A stretch of 64,000 bases of DNA from Polynucleobacter yangtzensis (GTDB taxonomy: Bacteria > Pseudomonadota > Gammaproteobacteria > Burkholderiales > Burkholderiaceae), in NCBI RefSeq assembly GCF_001595965.1, contig NZ_LOJI01000007.1, positions 1-64,000 of the forward strand, read 5' to 3'. Shown piece by piece: positions 7,244 through 15,271 of this stretch (positions are counted from its first letter, which is position 1; each line of letters opens with the position of its first letter). The notes under the pieces were generated by a model. The model saw nothing but the letters and a program-made list of their open reading frames with translations. It had not been told where the DNA came from and searched no databases. Made by a program: the position numbers and the translations under genes.

Positions 7244-7258
7244 GCGGGCCTTTTCTTT
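7244..7258. terminator. Right half of the IS-split terminator
   Basis: GCGGGCCTTTTCTTT directly follows the right CATT target repeat and is complementary to the arm at 5779-5790. Transcripts of the sodB operon, coming from the right, meet this arm first but lack its partner nearby. Confidence 0.7.
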
Positions 7259-7274
7259 ATGCAGCTAGCGGTGA

Positions 7275-7868
7275 TTAAGAAACAATCACGAACCAAGTTG
7301 TGTTGTGTGATTGAGCAACCATCAAGAACAACATCGGGATAGATAAGATTGTATTTAAACGGGATGTCAGCATCGCAACACGAGCAGACTTTGCTTTCAC
7401 ATCAGCTTCGACAGCTACGATACCAAGGGCACGCTTCTGATTTGGCCAAATAATGAACCAAACGTTAAAGGCCATGACTAAAGCAATCCACATACCTAAA
7501 CCAATTGCGCGAAACGGTGCTTGCAATGTGAAAGCTTGGTGCAAGTAACCACTCAAGCCCGCAACGATCAAACCGGTTACTACAGTAAACAAAGCTGCGT
7601 AACGGAACCAAAACAATGCAGTTGGAGCAATCACTTTGCCAATCGCTGGTTTTTGCTCATCTGGAATCTTTGGCATAGAAGGAATTTGCACAAAGTTGAA
7701 ATACCAGAGCAAGCCAATCCACATCACACCAAACATCACATGCAACCAGCGGAATACAAACGGGAGCTCGGCAGAGCTAAAGTTTCCACCCAAAGCAAAG
7801 ATGATTAGCACTAGAAGAATAAAGCCTGCAAGAATAGTACGTCCCAGCGAAGTTAAGATAGAAGTCAT
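7275..7868 (-). CDS. Integral membrane protein resembling the urate oxidase N-terminal (PuuD/DUF989) domain
   Basis: The protein has 197 residues with five or six hydrophobic segments. The motif FRWLHVMFGVMWIGLLWYFNFVQ matches the WLHV..G..WIGL..Y.NFVQ signature of the membrane domain found at the N-terminus of bacterial PuuD urate hydroxylases. Other segments include LFWFRYAALFTVVTG, MWIALVMAFNVWFIIWPNQ and a SRLNTILSIPMLFLM helix. His and Arg residues in the membrane segments could bind haem, but this is inference. It lacks a cytochrome c domain, so full urate hydroxylase activity is not expected. It lies 23 bases downstream of sodB and is probably co-transcribed. Confidence 0.65.
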   Translation of the reverse strand: MTSILTSLGRTILAGFILLVLIIFALGGNFSSAELPFVFRWLHVMFGVMWIGLLWYFNFVQIPSMPKIPDEQKPAIGKVIAPTALFWFRYAALFTVVTGLIVAGLSGYLHQAFTLQAPFRAIGLGMWIALVMAFNVWFIIWPNQKRALGIVAVEADVKAKSARVAMLTSRLNTILSIPMLFLMVAQSHNTTWFVIVS

Positions 7869-7891
7869 GATATTTTCCAGAGATTGAAATA

Positions 7892-8473
7892 TTACTTAGC
7901 GAAATTCTGGCTAGCAAAATCCCAATTCACCAAATTCCAAAAGTTTTCCAGATACTTTGGACGCGCATTGCGAGTATCGATATAGTAGGCATGCTCCCAA
8001 ACGTCACATGTAAGCAGAGCTTTAGCATCTGTAGTAAGCGGTGTTGCCGCATTGCTAGTAGAAACTAAATCAAGACTACCATCCGCCTTCTTAACCAACC
8101 AGGCCCAACCAGATCCGAAAGTTCCTACTGCGCATTTGGTGAATTCTTCTTTGAATTTATCAAACGATCCCCATTTAGCATTAATGGCATCGGCCAATGC
8201 ACCAGTAGGAGCTCCACCGCCATTTGGCTTCATGCCAAACCAATAAAAGGTGTGATTCCAAACTTGGGCTGCATTATTAAAAATACCACCCGATGACTTT
8301 TTAACAATCTCTTCAAGGGTAGAGTTCTCAAACTCAGTACCTTTAATTAAGTTATTCAAATTTGTGACATACGTCTGATGATGCTTACCGTAGTGAAACT
8401 CCAAAGTTTCCTTAGAAATATAAGGTGCTAAAGCATCAAGTGCGTAAGGCAACTGAGGTAAGGTATGTTCCAT
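7892..8473 (-). CDS. sodB: Superoxide dismutase, Fe type
   Basis: The protein has 193 residues, the family norm, and converts superoxide to hydrogen peroxide and oxygen. Metal ligands are visible as His27 (FHYGKHH), His74 (VWNHTFYW), Asp157 and His161 ([10 protein letters not shown]). [11 protein letters not shown] and FGSGWAWL are signatures of the iron-type cytoplasmic enzyme. The ATG is preceded by AAAGGAATACAA. It shares an area with oxyR and the rubredoxin system. Bases 8474-8599 upstream hold AT-rich promoter DNA, including a GTTAT/ATAAC dyad near 8514-8530, but no clear Fur or OxyR consensus. Confidence 0.97.
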   Translation of the reverse strand: MEHTLPQLPYALDALAPYISKETLEFHYGKHHQTYVTNLNNLIKGTEFENSTLEEIVKKSSGGIFNNAAQVWNHTFYWFGMKPNGGGAPTGALADAINAKWGSFDKFKEEFTKCAVGTFGSGWAWLVKKADGSLDLVSTSNAATPLTTDAKALLTCDVWEHAYYIDTRNARPKYLENFWNLVNWDFASQNFAK

Positions 8474-8599
8474 TTGTATTCCTTTTAATTACATTAAGAG
8501 CAAAAATATAGGTTATTTTTGGATAACTATAGACTATTCTGGCTTTTTTGTTTGAGGGGCAAACAAATTCTGTGAGCCCCGATAACTTAAGTCCCGGTT

Positions 8600-8633
8600 A
8601 AAAAAGAAATGCCGGCAATTGGCTCGCCGGCAT
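8600..8633 (-). terminator. Rho-independent terminator of the 3-hydroxybutyrate dehydrogenase gene
   Basis: Read leftward, an 8-base perfect stem (ATGCCGGC and GCCGGCAT, arms at 8626-8633 and 8609-8616) with a 9-base loop is followed by TTCTTTTTT. It lies 25 bases past the stop codon of the dehydrogenase gene. Confidence 0.88.
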
Positions 8634-8658
8634 CCGATAAGACTAGGGGCTCTACAGC

Positions 8659-9435
8659 TTATTGAGCCGTCCAACCACCATCCATATTCCAAGCCACTCC
8701 ACGCACCTCAGAAGCGTCAGGCCCGCACAGAAACACTGCCAAGGCAGCCAATTGCTCTGGAGTAACAAACTCACCAGATGGCTGCTTTTCAGATACCAAA
8801 GCAGTTTTCGCAGCTTCATTAGAAATACCTTCACGCTCTGCGCGCGCATCCACTTGTTTCTGCACTAGCGGGGTCAAAACCCAGCCTGGACAAATTGCAT
8901 TGCAGGTAATACCAGTGCGGGCATTTTCTAGGGCAGTAACCTTAGTAAGACCAATAATGCCGTGCTTTGCGGCAACGTAAGCAGCCTTCTGAGTGGAGGC
9001 CACCAAACCATGTACAGATGCAATATTAATAATGCGGCCCCAATTACGCTTTTTCATTCCAGGTAATGCATGATGCGTCGTATGAAATGCAGAGCTCAAA
9101 TTAATAGCGATGATGGCATCCCACTTATCAGTCGGAAACTCTTCGATATTTGCAGTGTATTGAATGCCGGCGTTATTAACCAAAATATCTAGCGAGCCAA
9201 AACGCTTTTCTGTCTGCTTGATGAGATCCTCAATTTCAGCGGGCTTGCTCATATCAGCGCCGTGATAATCAACCTCTACTCCGCATGCCTTGATTTTGGC
9301 AATGGCTTCATCTTTCTCACCAAAACCATTAACCATAATGTTGACGCCTTGCTTTGCTAATGCAATAGCCATTCCCAAGCCAATACCGCTGGTAGAGCCA
9401 GTAACTAGGGCAGTTTTACCTTTTAATGTGGACAT
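8659..9435 (-). CDS. bdhA: D-3-hydroxybutyrate dehydrogenase (short-chain dehydrogenase)
   Basis: The protein has 258 residues, close to the roughly 260 of bacterial D-3-hydroxybutyrate dehydrogenases. The NAD-binding TGSTSGIG loop is at residues 12-19 and NNAG at 87-90. The catalytic set Ser140, Tyr153 and Lys157 (YVAAKHG) is intact. NIASVHGLVAS, CPGWVLTPLV and the C-terminal GVAWNMDGGWTAQ are characteristic of this subfamily. It interconverts 3-hydroxybutyrate and acetoacetate, the step feeding polyhydroxybutyrate monomers into central metabolism. It has its own terminator and is separated from the molybdenum hydroxylase genes by a 120-base gap with an imperfect hairpin. Confidence 0.92.
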   Translation of the reverse strand: MSTLKGKTALVTGSTSGIGLGMAIALAKQGVNIMVNGFGEKDEAIAKIKACGVEVDYHGADMSKPAEIEDLIKQTEKRFGSLDILVNNAGIQYTANIEEFPTDKWDAIIAINLSSAFHTTHHALPGMKKRNWGRIINIASVHGLVASTQKAAYVAAKHGIIGLTKVTALENARTGITCNAICPGWVLTPLVQKQVDARAEREGISNEAAKTALVSEKQPSGEFVTPEQLAALAVFLCGPDASEVRGVAWNMDGGWTAQ

Positions 9436-9506
9436 TTGTTTTACCGTATCAAGTTAACTAAAGGGCCGTTCAATTTGCCCAAAAACTTGATGTTACAGGA
9501 TGAGCC

Positions 9507-9540
9507 GGACCACCCCAGTAGACATTGCACTAGGGCGGCC
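9507..9540. other. Imperfect hairpin between the hydroxylase operon and bdhA
   Basis: GGACCACCCCAGT at 9507-9519 and ACTAGGGCGGCC at 9529-9540 pair over about 12 bases, with one bulge and two G-U pairs in the RNA. It lies 16 bases beyond the stop codon of the large hydroxylase subunit. There is no T run after it, so it may be a processing or weak termination site. Confidence 0.35.
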
Positions 9541-9555
9541 TGAACCCATTAAAAA

Positions 9556-11952
9556 TCAGATCTTATTGAGGGCTCGCAAGATCTTTTCTGAAGTGATAGG
9601 CTGATCAAAGACGTTTGCATTAAATGGCGCCAAAGCATCATTGATTGCATTTTGCACCGCACCTGGTGCACCAGCAGTACCCGCCTCGCCCGCTCCTTTA
9701 GCCCCTAATTTCGAGGATTGAGTAGGGGTCTCAACGTGCGCAACTTCAATATCAGGCATCTCATTAGCCATTGGTACTAAGTAGTCAGCCATGCTGCCGT
9801 TGCGCAACAAACCACTTTCATCATAGAGACACTCTTCAAACAGAACGCCACCAATGCCTTGAACAATTGCACCGCGCACTTGCTCATTCACCAACATCGG
9901 ATTAATTACGCGACCACAATCTTCCACGGCCCAGTGCTTTAATAACTTCACAAATCCAGTCTCAGGGTCTACTTCAACATAAGAGGCCTGAACGCCATTG
10001 GTAAAGATAAATGGGTAGTCTTTCTGGGTGTAATGACGCGTCACCATGAGATCAGCGGAAAAACCTACCGGCAAAGTATCGGTTCGGAAATAACCAACTC
10101 GACCAACTTCACTAAATGGCAGCAACTGCTCGCCAGTCGCCTTGTCCAAAATATAACCACGACGAGCAATCAGCTCTGCAACTGGTCGATTCAAAATCGC
10201 ACCAGCCAGCTTTAGAATGTTTTCTTGCAAGGCTTGGGCAGCCAACAGAACTGCCTCGCCACCAACGCCTGCACCGCGAGAAGCCCAGGTGCCCCCTCCA
10301 TATGGAGTGACATCAGTATCGCCAGTGATGACCCGTACTTGATCAATTGATACACCCACCGCATCAGCAGCAATTTGAGTGTAGATACCTTCGGTTCCTT
10401 GACCTTGCTCACCAACACCGATCAAAACCGAAACTACACCACTAGGATCCATACGGACAGTAGCTCCATCCTGAGAGGCAATTCGAGCTCCGCCCACCCC
10501 ATAGAAAGCAGGACTCGGATTAGTTAATTCAATTAAGGTTGCAAATCCAATGCCGCGATAGATACCCTTCTTGCGGAGTTCTGCCTGCTCCTTGCGCAAG
10601 GCTGGATAATCCATCATTTTTTCAATTGCACGCAAGCACTGCTCATGCGAAAGTACTTCTAACTTGATTCCAGAGATTCCAGAACATGGATATGCGTCAT
10701 CCGGAATCACATTGCGCTTTCGGAACTCAAGCGGATCCATTTGTAATTTTTGAGCAGCCAAGTCAACCAAACCTTCAGTCACTGCACAAGCAATCGGATG
10801 CCCGACACCCCGATATTGGCAAGTTGGAGTTTTATTTTGGAAGACCACATTTAAACGAGCGCGATAGTTTTGATGCATGTATGGGCCGCCCACTAAATTG
10901 ACAACCTGGTTACCCTCAATAGCACTCGTTCTTGGGAACATAGAGTAAGGGCCAATTGCCGTTAAGTCATCAATCTCAAAAGCCAAGATGTCGCCTGCCT
11001 TGTTAGCGGCGATACGGCCTTTAATGCGATGCTCACGCGCATGAATGTCGCTTGTAAATGATTCCAGACGATCAGCAACAAACTTCACAGGACGCTGAAG
11101 CATCATAGAAAGACCGACAGTAGCAAAGTCATCTGGATAAGCGTGCACCTTGATACCAAAAGAACCGCCAACATCTTTACAGATCATATGAACATCAGAC
11201 TCGGAAAGTCCAAATTGACGGCAATATAAGTCTTGCATCATATGCGGCGCTTGTTGCGAGTGATACACGGTCAAGCGACGATCACCTGGGTTGTAATCTG
11301 CAATCTGACAGCGCGGCTCAAGCGTAACACCAGTATGACGACCAAATCCAAAAGTAGCTTCGGCAACCACATCGGCTGTTGCGAATACCTCATCCACATT
11401 ACCAACATCTAAACTACGGGTAAAACATAAATTGTCGCCAAGCTCTGGATGAATCAATGGAGTATCCGCATCAAGGGCAGTTTCCATAGAAACTACTGCA
11501 GGCAACTCTTCCCACTCAACATCAATGTGCTGCAAAGCGTCTTCAGCTTGCGCTCTAGTTTCTGCAACTACCGCCACCACTGGCTCACCTTGCCAGCAAG
11601 CGCGATCAATAGCTAACGCATGTTGAGGGGCAGACTTCATGCCAGCCAAGTGGCCCAAGGTTGCAACCCATGGCTTACACAGTTTTGCCATTTGCACGCC
11701 ATCTACAACAGCTAGAACGCCAGGCATCTTGCTCGCCTGTTCAGTATGAATTTTTCCAATCTTCATATGCGCTACTGGAGATCGCCAATACACAACGTGC
11801 CCCATGCGTGGCAGTTGAATATCGTCAATATAAGTTCCTTGACCTTCTAGCAGGCGACGGGCGCCATGTCTTGGTTCGCTATGACCAATGTAACGCTGAT
11901 CGTTTGTTACGGGATCAAGAACCATTCCGTTCAAATCACTTGGCTTATTCAT
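9556..11952 (-). CDS. Molybdenum hydroxylase large subunit (xanthine dehydrogenase / CoxL family)
   Basis: The protein has 798 residues. An N-terminal Ald_Xan_dh a/b-hammerhead domain (GHSEPRHGARRLLEGQGTYIDDI) is followed by the molybdopterin-cytosine-dinucleotide binding region. The C-terminal GAGEAGTAGAP carries the Glu that is catalytic in this family. The active-site loop reads CQYRGVGHPI, neither the AYRCSFR of true CO dehydrogenase (form I CoxL) nor the AYRGAGR of form II. It therefore probably hydroxylates a carbon next to nitrogen or in an aldehyde, not CO. It is the last gene of the operon with the Fe-S, FAD and CoxG-like genes. The start follows GAGGG at 10-base spacing. Confidence 0.9.
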   Translation of the reverse strand: MNKPSDLNGMVLDPVTNDQRYIGHSEPRHGARRLLEGQGTYIDDIQLPRMGHVVYWRSPVAHMKIGKIHTEQASKMPGVLAVVDGVQMAKLCKPWVATLGHLAGMKSAPQHALAIDRACWQGEPVVAVVAETRAQAEDALQHIDVEWEELPAVVSMETALDADTPLIHPELGDNLCFTRSLDVGNVDEVFATADVVAEATFGFGRHTGVTLEPRCQIADYNPGDRRLTVYHSQQAPHMMQDLYCRQFGLSESDVHMICKDVGGSFGIKVHAYPDDFATVGLSMMLQRPVKFVADRLESFTSDIHAREHRIKGRIAANKAGDILAFEIDDLTAIGPYSMFPRTSAIEGNQVVNLVGGPYMHQNYRARLNVVFQNKTPTCQYRGVGHPIACAVTEGLVDLAAQKLQMDPLEFRKRNVIPDDAYPCSGISGIKLEVLSHEQCLRAIEKMMDYPALRKEQAELRKKGIYRGIGFATLIELTNPSPAFYGVGGARIASQDGATVRMDPSGVVSVLIGVGEQGQGTEGIYTQIAADAVGVSIDQVRVITGDTDVTPYGGGTWASRGAGVGGEAVLLAAQALQENILKLAGAILNRPVAELIARRGYILDKATGEQLLPFSEVGRVGYFRTDTLPVGFSADLMVTRHYTQKDYPFIFTNGVQASYVEVDPETGFVKLLKHWAVEDCGRVINPMLVNEQVRGAIVQGIGGVLFEECLYDESGLLRNGSMADYLVPMANEMPDIEVAHVETPTQSSKLGAKGAGEAGTAGAPGAVQNAINDALAPFNANVFDQPITSEKILRALNKI

Positions 11953-11972
11953 AATACGTTTCCCTCAATACC

Positions 11973-12482
11973 TTAAGCGTTAGCAAGGACAGGTTTAATT
12001 TTTTGGCCCTTAGCGCGAGCATCCAATACGTCAACAATGGCATCCACAATCGAGTGGTAGCCAGTGCAACGACAGTAATTACCAGAGATCCATTCACGCA
12101 CTTGTTCGCGCGTTGCCTTTGGTTGCTTCTCAATTAACTCTGCAGCAGCTAGCAACATGCCTGAAGAGCAAAAGCCGCACTGCATTGCGTTATGTCGCAT
12201 GAAAGACTCTTGAAGGTCAGTCAAAACGCCGTTTTTAGTCAGTCCCTCAACAGTCTCAACCACGCTGCCATCAGCTTGAACCGCCAAAAACAGGCAGCCA
12301 CGAATAATTTGCCCATCAACTTTGACGGTACAGGCACCACAAGCGCCCTGCTCGCAACCTAAATGAGGCCCCTTGAGATAAAGATCTTCACGTAAAAAAT
12401 CCACCAGATGTTTACGCGGCTCCACCTCTGCATTTACAAGTTGACCGTTTACGGTCATTGAAATTTTTTTCTTCAAAGTCAT
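11973..12482 (-). CDS. Molybdenum hydroxylase small subunit, two [2Fe-2S] clusters
   Basis: The protein has 169 residues. The N-terminal plant-type ferredoxin cluster motif is GCEQGACGACTV with a later C at IRGC. The C-terminal cluster motif is CGFCSSGM plus NYCRCTGY. This is the CoxS/XdhA-like arrangement that passes electrons from the molybdenum site to FAD. I start at ATG 12482, six bases after TTTGGAG; the upstream in-frame TTG overlaps that ribosome-binding site. The gene lies 20 bases before the large subunit and 42 bases after the FAD subunit. Confidence 0.93.
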   Translation of the reverse strand: MTLKKKISMTVNGQLVNAEVEPRKHLVDFLREDLYLKGPHLGCEQGACGACTVKVDGQIIRGCLFLAVQADGSVVETVEGLTKNGVLTDLQESFMRHNAMQCGFCSSGMLLAAAELIEKQPKATREQVREWISGNYCRCTGYHSIVDAIVDVLDARAKGQKIKPVLANA

Positions 12483-12524
12483 TTTGATCTCCAAATTCTT
12501 CTACTGATGTTTTGCTGTTTTGAC

Positions 12525-13379
12525 TTATGCAGCCATGTGCTTGAGCCCACGCTCAAGCAAAACACCAATTAAATGTTGTTTGGCTTCCGCACTATTGGTG
12601 ATGTCAGCAATAGCTTCAATTTCATTACGTGCTGCAGCAACCGCTTGAGCAATCAATTCGTCATTGAGCTTTTTGCCGTCAACTAGATCTTGAGCAGCTG
12701 TTGCCATCACCGGTGTAGCCCCAACCGAGAAGAAAGTAAAAGCACAATTAGTTAATACATCGCCTTGCTTTTGCGCTACCGCTGCAAGACCAGCAACAGC
12801 ATAGTCGCCATGACGTCTAGCAAGCTCATGAAAGTAAAAAACCTCTTGCTTGCTTGCAAGAGGAATTTCTGTTGCAACTAAAATTTCATCAGGCTCTAAA
12901 GAGGTTGTATACAAATCAATGAAGAAATCTTTTGCGGAAACACGGCGCTCGCCGGATGGGCCATGAATAATCATCGTGGCACGCAAAGTCAAGCTACAAG
13001 CAGGCCACTCGGCCGCAGGATCACCGTACGCCAAAGAGCCGCCCCAAGTACCCAGATTGCGAATTGCTCTATGTGCAATATGCGGTGCTGCTGCTTTCAA
13101 AAGCGGTGCATGCTTTGCCACTAACTCAGAATCTTCAATTTCAGTATGAGTAACAAGTGCACCAATGCGCAAGTTATTTCCCACAACAGAAATGCCTTTG
13201 AGTTCAGCGATATCAGTAATGTCAATCAATACGCTTGGCTCAGACAAGCGCATATTGAGCGTGGCTAACAAAGTTTGTCCGCCCGCAATTAAACGAGCAT
13301 CTTCGCCAGCTTCCTCAAGCAAAGATAGGGCCTCATGTAAGGCCTTAGGCTTCACATAGTCAAATGCTGCAGCTTTCAT
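12525..13379 (-). CDS. Molybdenum hydroxylase FAD-binding medium subunit
   Basis: The protein has 284 residues. The FAD diphosphate-binding loop AGGQTLLATLNMRL is near residue 32 and the second loop RNLGTWGGSLAYGDPAAEWPA near residue 108. These are the two signatures of the FAD_binding_5 fold in CoxM, XDH and 4-hydroxybenzoyl-CoA reductase. A CO_deh_flav_C domain fills the rest. The ATG follows a strong GGAGGAGAC. It forms the electron exit of the three-subunit enzyme. Upstream, bases 13380-13507 are T-rich with two AGCTTTTT copies and no obvious gene. Confidence 0.93.
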   Translation of the reverse strand: MKAAAFDYVKPKALHEALSLLEEAGEDARLIAGGQTLLATLNMRLSEPSVLIDITDIAELKGISVVGNNLRIGALVTHTEIEDSELVAKHAPLLKAAAPHIAHRAIRNLGTWGGSLAYGDPAAEWPACSLTLRATMIIHGPSGERRVSAKDFFIDLYTTSLEPDEILVATEIPLASKQEVFYFHELARRHGDYAVAGLAAVAQKQGDVLTNCAFTFFSVGATPVMATAAQDLVDGKKLNDELIAQAVAAARNEIEAIADITNSAEAKQHLIGVLLERGLKHMAA

Positions 13380-13507
13380 TACGTCTCCTCCACCACCAAT
13401 GTAATTAGCTTTTTAGCTTTTTATTTTTGTACTACTTTAGTTTTTTACTTCTTCAGTTTTTACTGCAACTGCTTTATGTAGTTTTATGGAGCTTTATGTT
13501 TGCCCCT

Positions 13508-13984
13508 TTATTTACTGCCAGCGTCTGACTCCAACGCCACCGTCTCCCCGCCTAATTCTTTTGCGAACTTCTGAAAAAAGTCGTCTGCAATCTTTTTTGC
13601 TGATGCGCTAATCAAGCGACCGCCAATTTGACCCAACTTGCCACCAATCGAAGCTTCGGTTGTGTATGAGACCAAAGTCCCTCCTTCAGCCTGCTTCAGC
13701 TCTACGCGTGACTTTCCTTTGGCAAACCCTGCCGCCCCACCTGACCCCTCAAAGGCCATAGAACAAGACTGGTCAGGAACAATGTCACTCAGGAGCAATT
13801 TCCCAGCAAATCGGGCTCTAACAGGCCCAATTTTGAACATTACCTTGGCATGAATCTCTTCTGGGGAGATTCGACTGATCTCCTCGCAACCAGGGATGGA
13901 CTTGGCCAGAACGTCAATATCGTTCAAACCCTTCCACACATCAGGGATTGGAGCCGATATCAGTTGCTCGCCATTTAATTCCAT
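13508..13984 (-). CDS. CoxG-like SRPBCC protein
   Basis: The protein has 158 residues. It begins MELNGEQLISAPIPDVWKGLND, the usual start of the CoxG/carbon monoxide dehydrogenase subunit G family, and has the GC-EIS, KIGPVRARF-GK and SIGGKLGQIGGRLI blocks. In CoxG-containing bacteria this lipid-binding-fold protein helps recruit the molybdenum hydroxylase to the membrane quinone pool. It has lost, or never had, the long C-terminal membrane helix of some CoxG proteins; the tail ends LESDAGSK. AAGGAG precedes the ATG. It is the first gene of the leftward hydroxylase operon and is divergent from the TetR gene. Confidence 0.88.
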   Translation of the reverse strand: MELNGEQLISAPIPDVWKGLNDIDVLAKSIPGCEEISRISPEEIHAKVMFKIGPVRARFAGKLLLSDIVPDQSCSMAFEGSGGAAGFAKGKSRVELKQAEGGTLVSYTTEASIGGKLGQIGGRLISASAKKIADDFFQKFAKELGGETVALESDAGSK

Positions 13985-14026
13985 TTGATCTCCTTGGGGT
14001 TTGTACGAATAGAGTCTTATCTACCA

Positions 14027-14039
14027 ATTGTTCAACAAT
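14027..14039. promoter_or_regulatory. Candidate operator of the TetR regulator
   Basis: ATTGTTCAACAAT is a perfect 13-base palindrome, with 6-base arms and one central base, flanked on both sides by TACC. It lies in the 112-base gap between the divergent CoxG-like and TetR genes, the usual place for a TetR autoregulatory site. No direct evidence shows that the neighbouring TetR binds it. Confidence 0.55.
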
Positions 14040-14096
14040 GTACCATTATTTAACTTTTGGTCAATAAGTCCAAATTCGGATAAACCCTGAGAACCC

Positions 14097-14789
14097 ATGC
14101 GTTTTACTGAAGATAGCGTTTCCAGCCCAAATAATGCTGAAATTTCAGCGGGGGTAGCAACGCCAACCAGAAAGCGAATGGGTACGGCTGAACGCAAACG
14201 CCAAATATTAGATAGCGCCATTCAGTTCTTCGCCAAGCATGGCATTGACGGTCAATTAAGAAATTTAACAAAAGAATTGGGTGTTACACACACCCTGCTC
14301 TATCACTACTTCCCCACTAAAGATGCGTTGATTCAAGAGGTTTACAAAGAGGTTTTTGAATCTCGCTGGAAGCCTGAATGGGAAGAGTTACTGGACGATG
14401 ACTCGCTCACTCCAGAAGAAAAGTTGAATGCTTTTTATCTCGATTATTCAAATACCGTACTAACCTACGACTTCGTGCGCATCTTGATATTCTCTGGCTT
14501 AAGCGATCATTCCATTAGTGATAAATTCTTTGAACTTTTGCGCTCACGCTTACTGCCGCGACTTATTCGAGAAACCCGCAAGTATTGCGGTAGACCCAAT
14601 ACCTCAAAACCAACCCAACGCGAGCTTGAATTCCTAATGGGCCTGCATGGCGGCGTCTTCTATATCGGCATGCGCCGCTGGATCTACGGGCAAGCCATCT
14701 ATGCCGCCGAGAGCCCTGACACCGAACAAGAAATTATTCGAGATCGCGTTCAGGCTTACCTTCATTCCGCTAAATCTTTGTTTGCATAA
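14097..14789 (+). CDS. TetR/AcrR-family transcriptional regulator
   Basis: The protein has 230 residues. The DNA-binding domain runs from about residue 28 to 75 (RKRQILDSAIQFFAKHG, then LRNLTKELGVTHTLLYHYFPTKDALI), followed by an all-helical ligand-binding domain with no close resemblance I can name. The usual -G-TTR- residues of the helix are replaced by DGQLRNLTKELG, as in several catabolic TetR regulators. The 27 residues ahead of the domain are unusually polar, and ATG 14178 is a possible shorter start. It sits between the leftward hydroxylase operon and the rightward catabolic genes and probably controls both. Confidence 0.88.
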   Translation: MRFTEDSVSSPNNAEISAGVATPTRKRMGTAERKRQILDSAIQFFAKHGIDGQLRNLTKELGVTHTLLYHYFPTKDALIQEVYKEVFESRWKPEWEELLDDDSLTPEEKLNAFYLDYSNTVLTYDFVRILIFSGLSDHSISDKFFELLRSRLLPRLIRETRKYCGRPNTSKPTQRELEFLMGLHGGVFYIGMRRWIYGQAIYAAESPDTEQEIIRDRVQAYLHSAKSLFA

Positions 14790-14803
14790 CTCAAAAGGTC
14801 ACC

Positions 14804-15268
14804 ATGTCTAACTTAAGTCTTAATCACTTTTCCATTCGCAGTCTTGAGATCGAAAAAACCACTGAGTTCTACAGCAAGCTACTCGGCTTAACAGTTGGCC
14901 CAAGACCAGAGTTTCCGTTTCCTGGGGTATGGCTCTACAACGGTGATGAGAGTAGTTGGGCTAATGCAGTCCTGCACCTTATTGCGATTGATAAGAATGA
15001 TCCAAACGGACTAAAAAAATATTTAGGTGAGCGCGACCCTAGCTCCTTACATGGATCTGGCGCAGTTGATCACATCGCTTTTTTTGCAAATGGCCTGGAA
15101 GACAAAATTGCGCTCCTCAAAAAATTAAATATTGCCTATCGCGAGAGAACAGTGCCGGTAATAGGACTTCATCAAATATTTTTGGATGACCCAAATGGGA
15201 TTGTTATTGAATTGAACTATCCAGCAGCAGAAAAAACCGCTCTCGATGCGAAAGCAGCACAGGGGTAA
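14804..15268 (+). CDS. VOC (glyoxalase/dioxygenase fold) metalloprotein
   Basis: The protein has 154 residues. It has two betaalpha-beta-beta-beta units. Candidate metal ligands are His8 (LNHFSIRS), His in DHIAFFANG at about residue 86 and Glu in NGIVIELNY near residue 137, the normal H-H-E pattern of this superfamily. FYSKLLGL and IFLDDPNG are usual family blocks. The family includes glyoxalases, isomerases and extradiol dioxygenases, and the specific reaction cannot be read from sequence. AAGG lies 6 bases before the ATG. Its place directly upstream of the FAD hydroxylase suggests it acts on the hydroxylated product or a breakdown intermediate. Confidence 0.85.
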   Translation: MSNLSLNHFSIRSLEIEKTTEFYSKLLGLTVGPRPEFPFPGVWLYNGDESSWANAVLHLIAIDKNDPNGLKKYLGERDPSSLHGSGAVDHIAFFANGLEDKIALLKKLNIAYRERTVPVIGLHQIFLDDPNGIVIELNYPAAEKTALDAKAAQG

Positions 15269-15271
15269 CTA

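Noticed and set aside
8556..8575. Hairpin GGGGC/GCCCC upstream of sodB
   Set aside because: The stem is only 5 bases and no T run follows on either strand, so it is not called as a terminator.
9556..13984. Identification of the operon as a CO dehydrogenase
   Set aside because: The subunit order and CoxG-like gene suggest it, but the large subunit lacks the AYRCSFR loop needed for CO oxidation.
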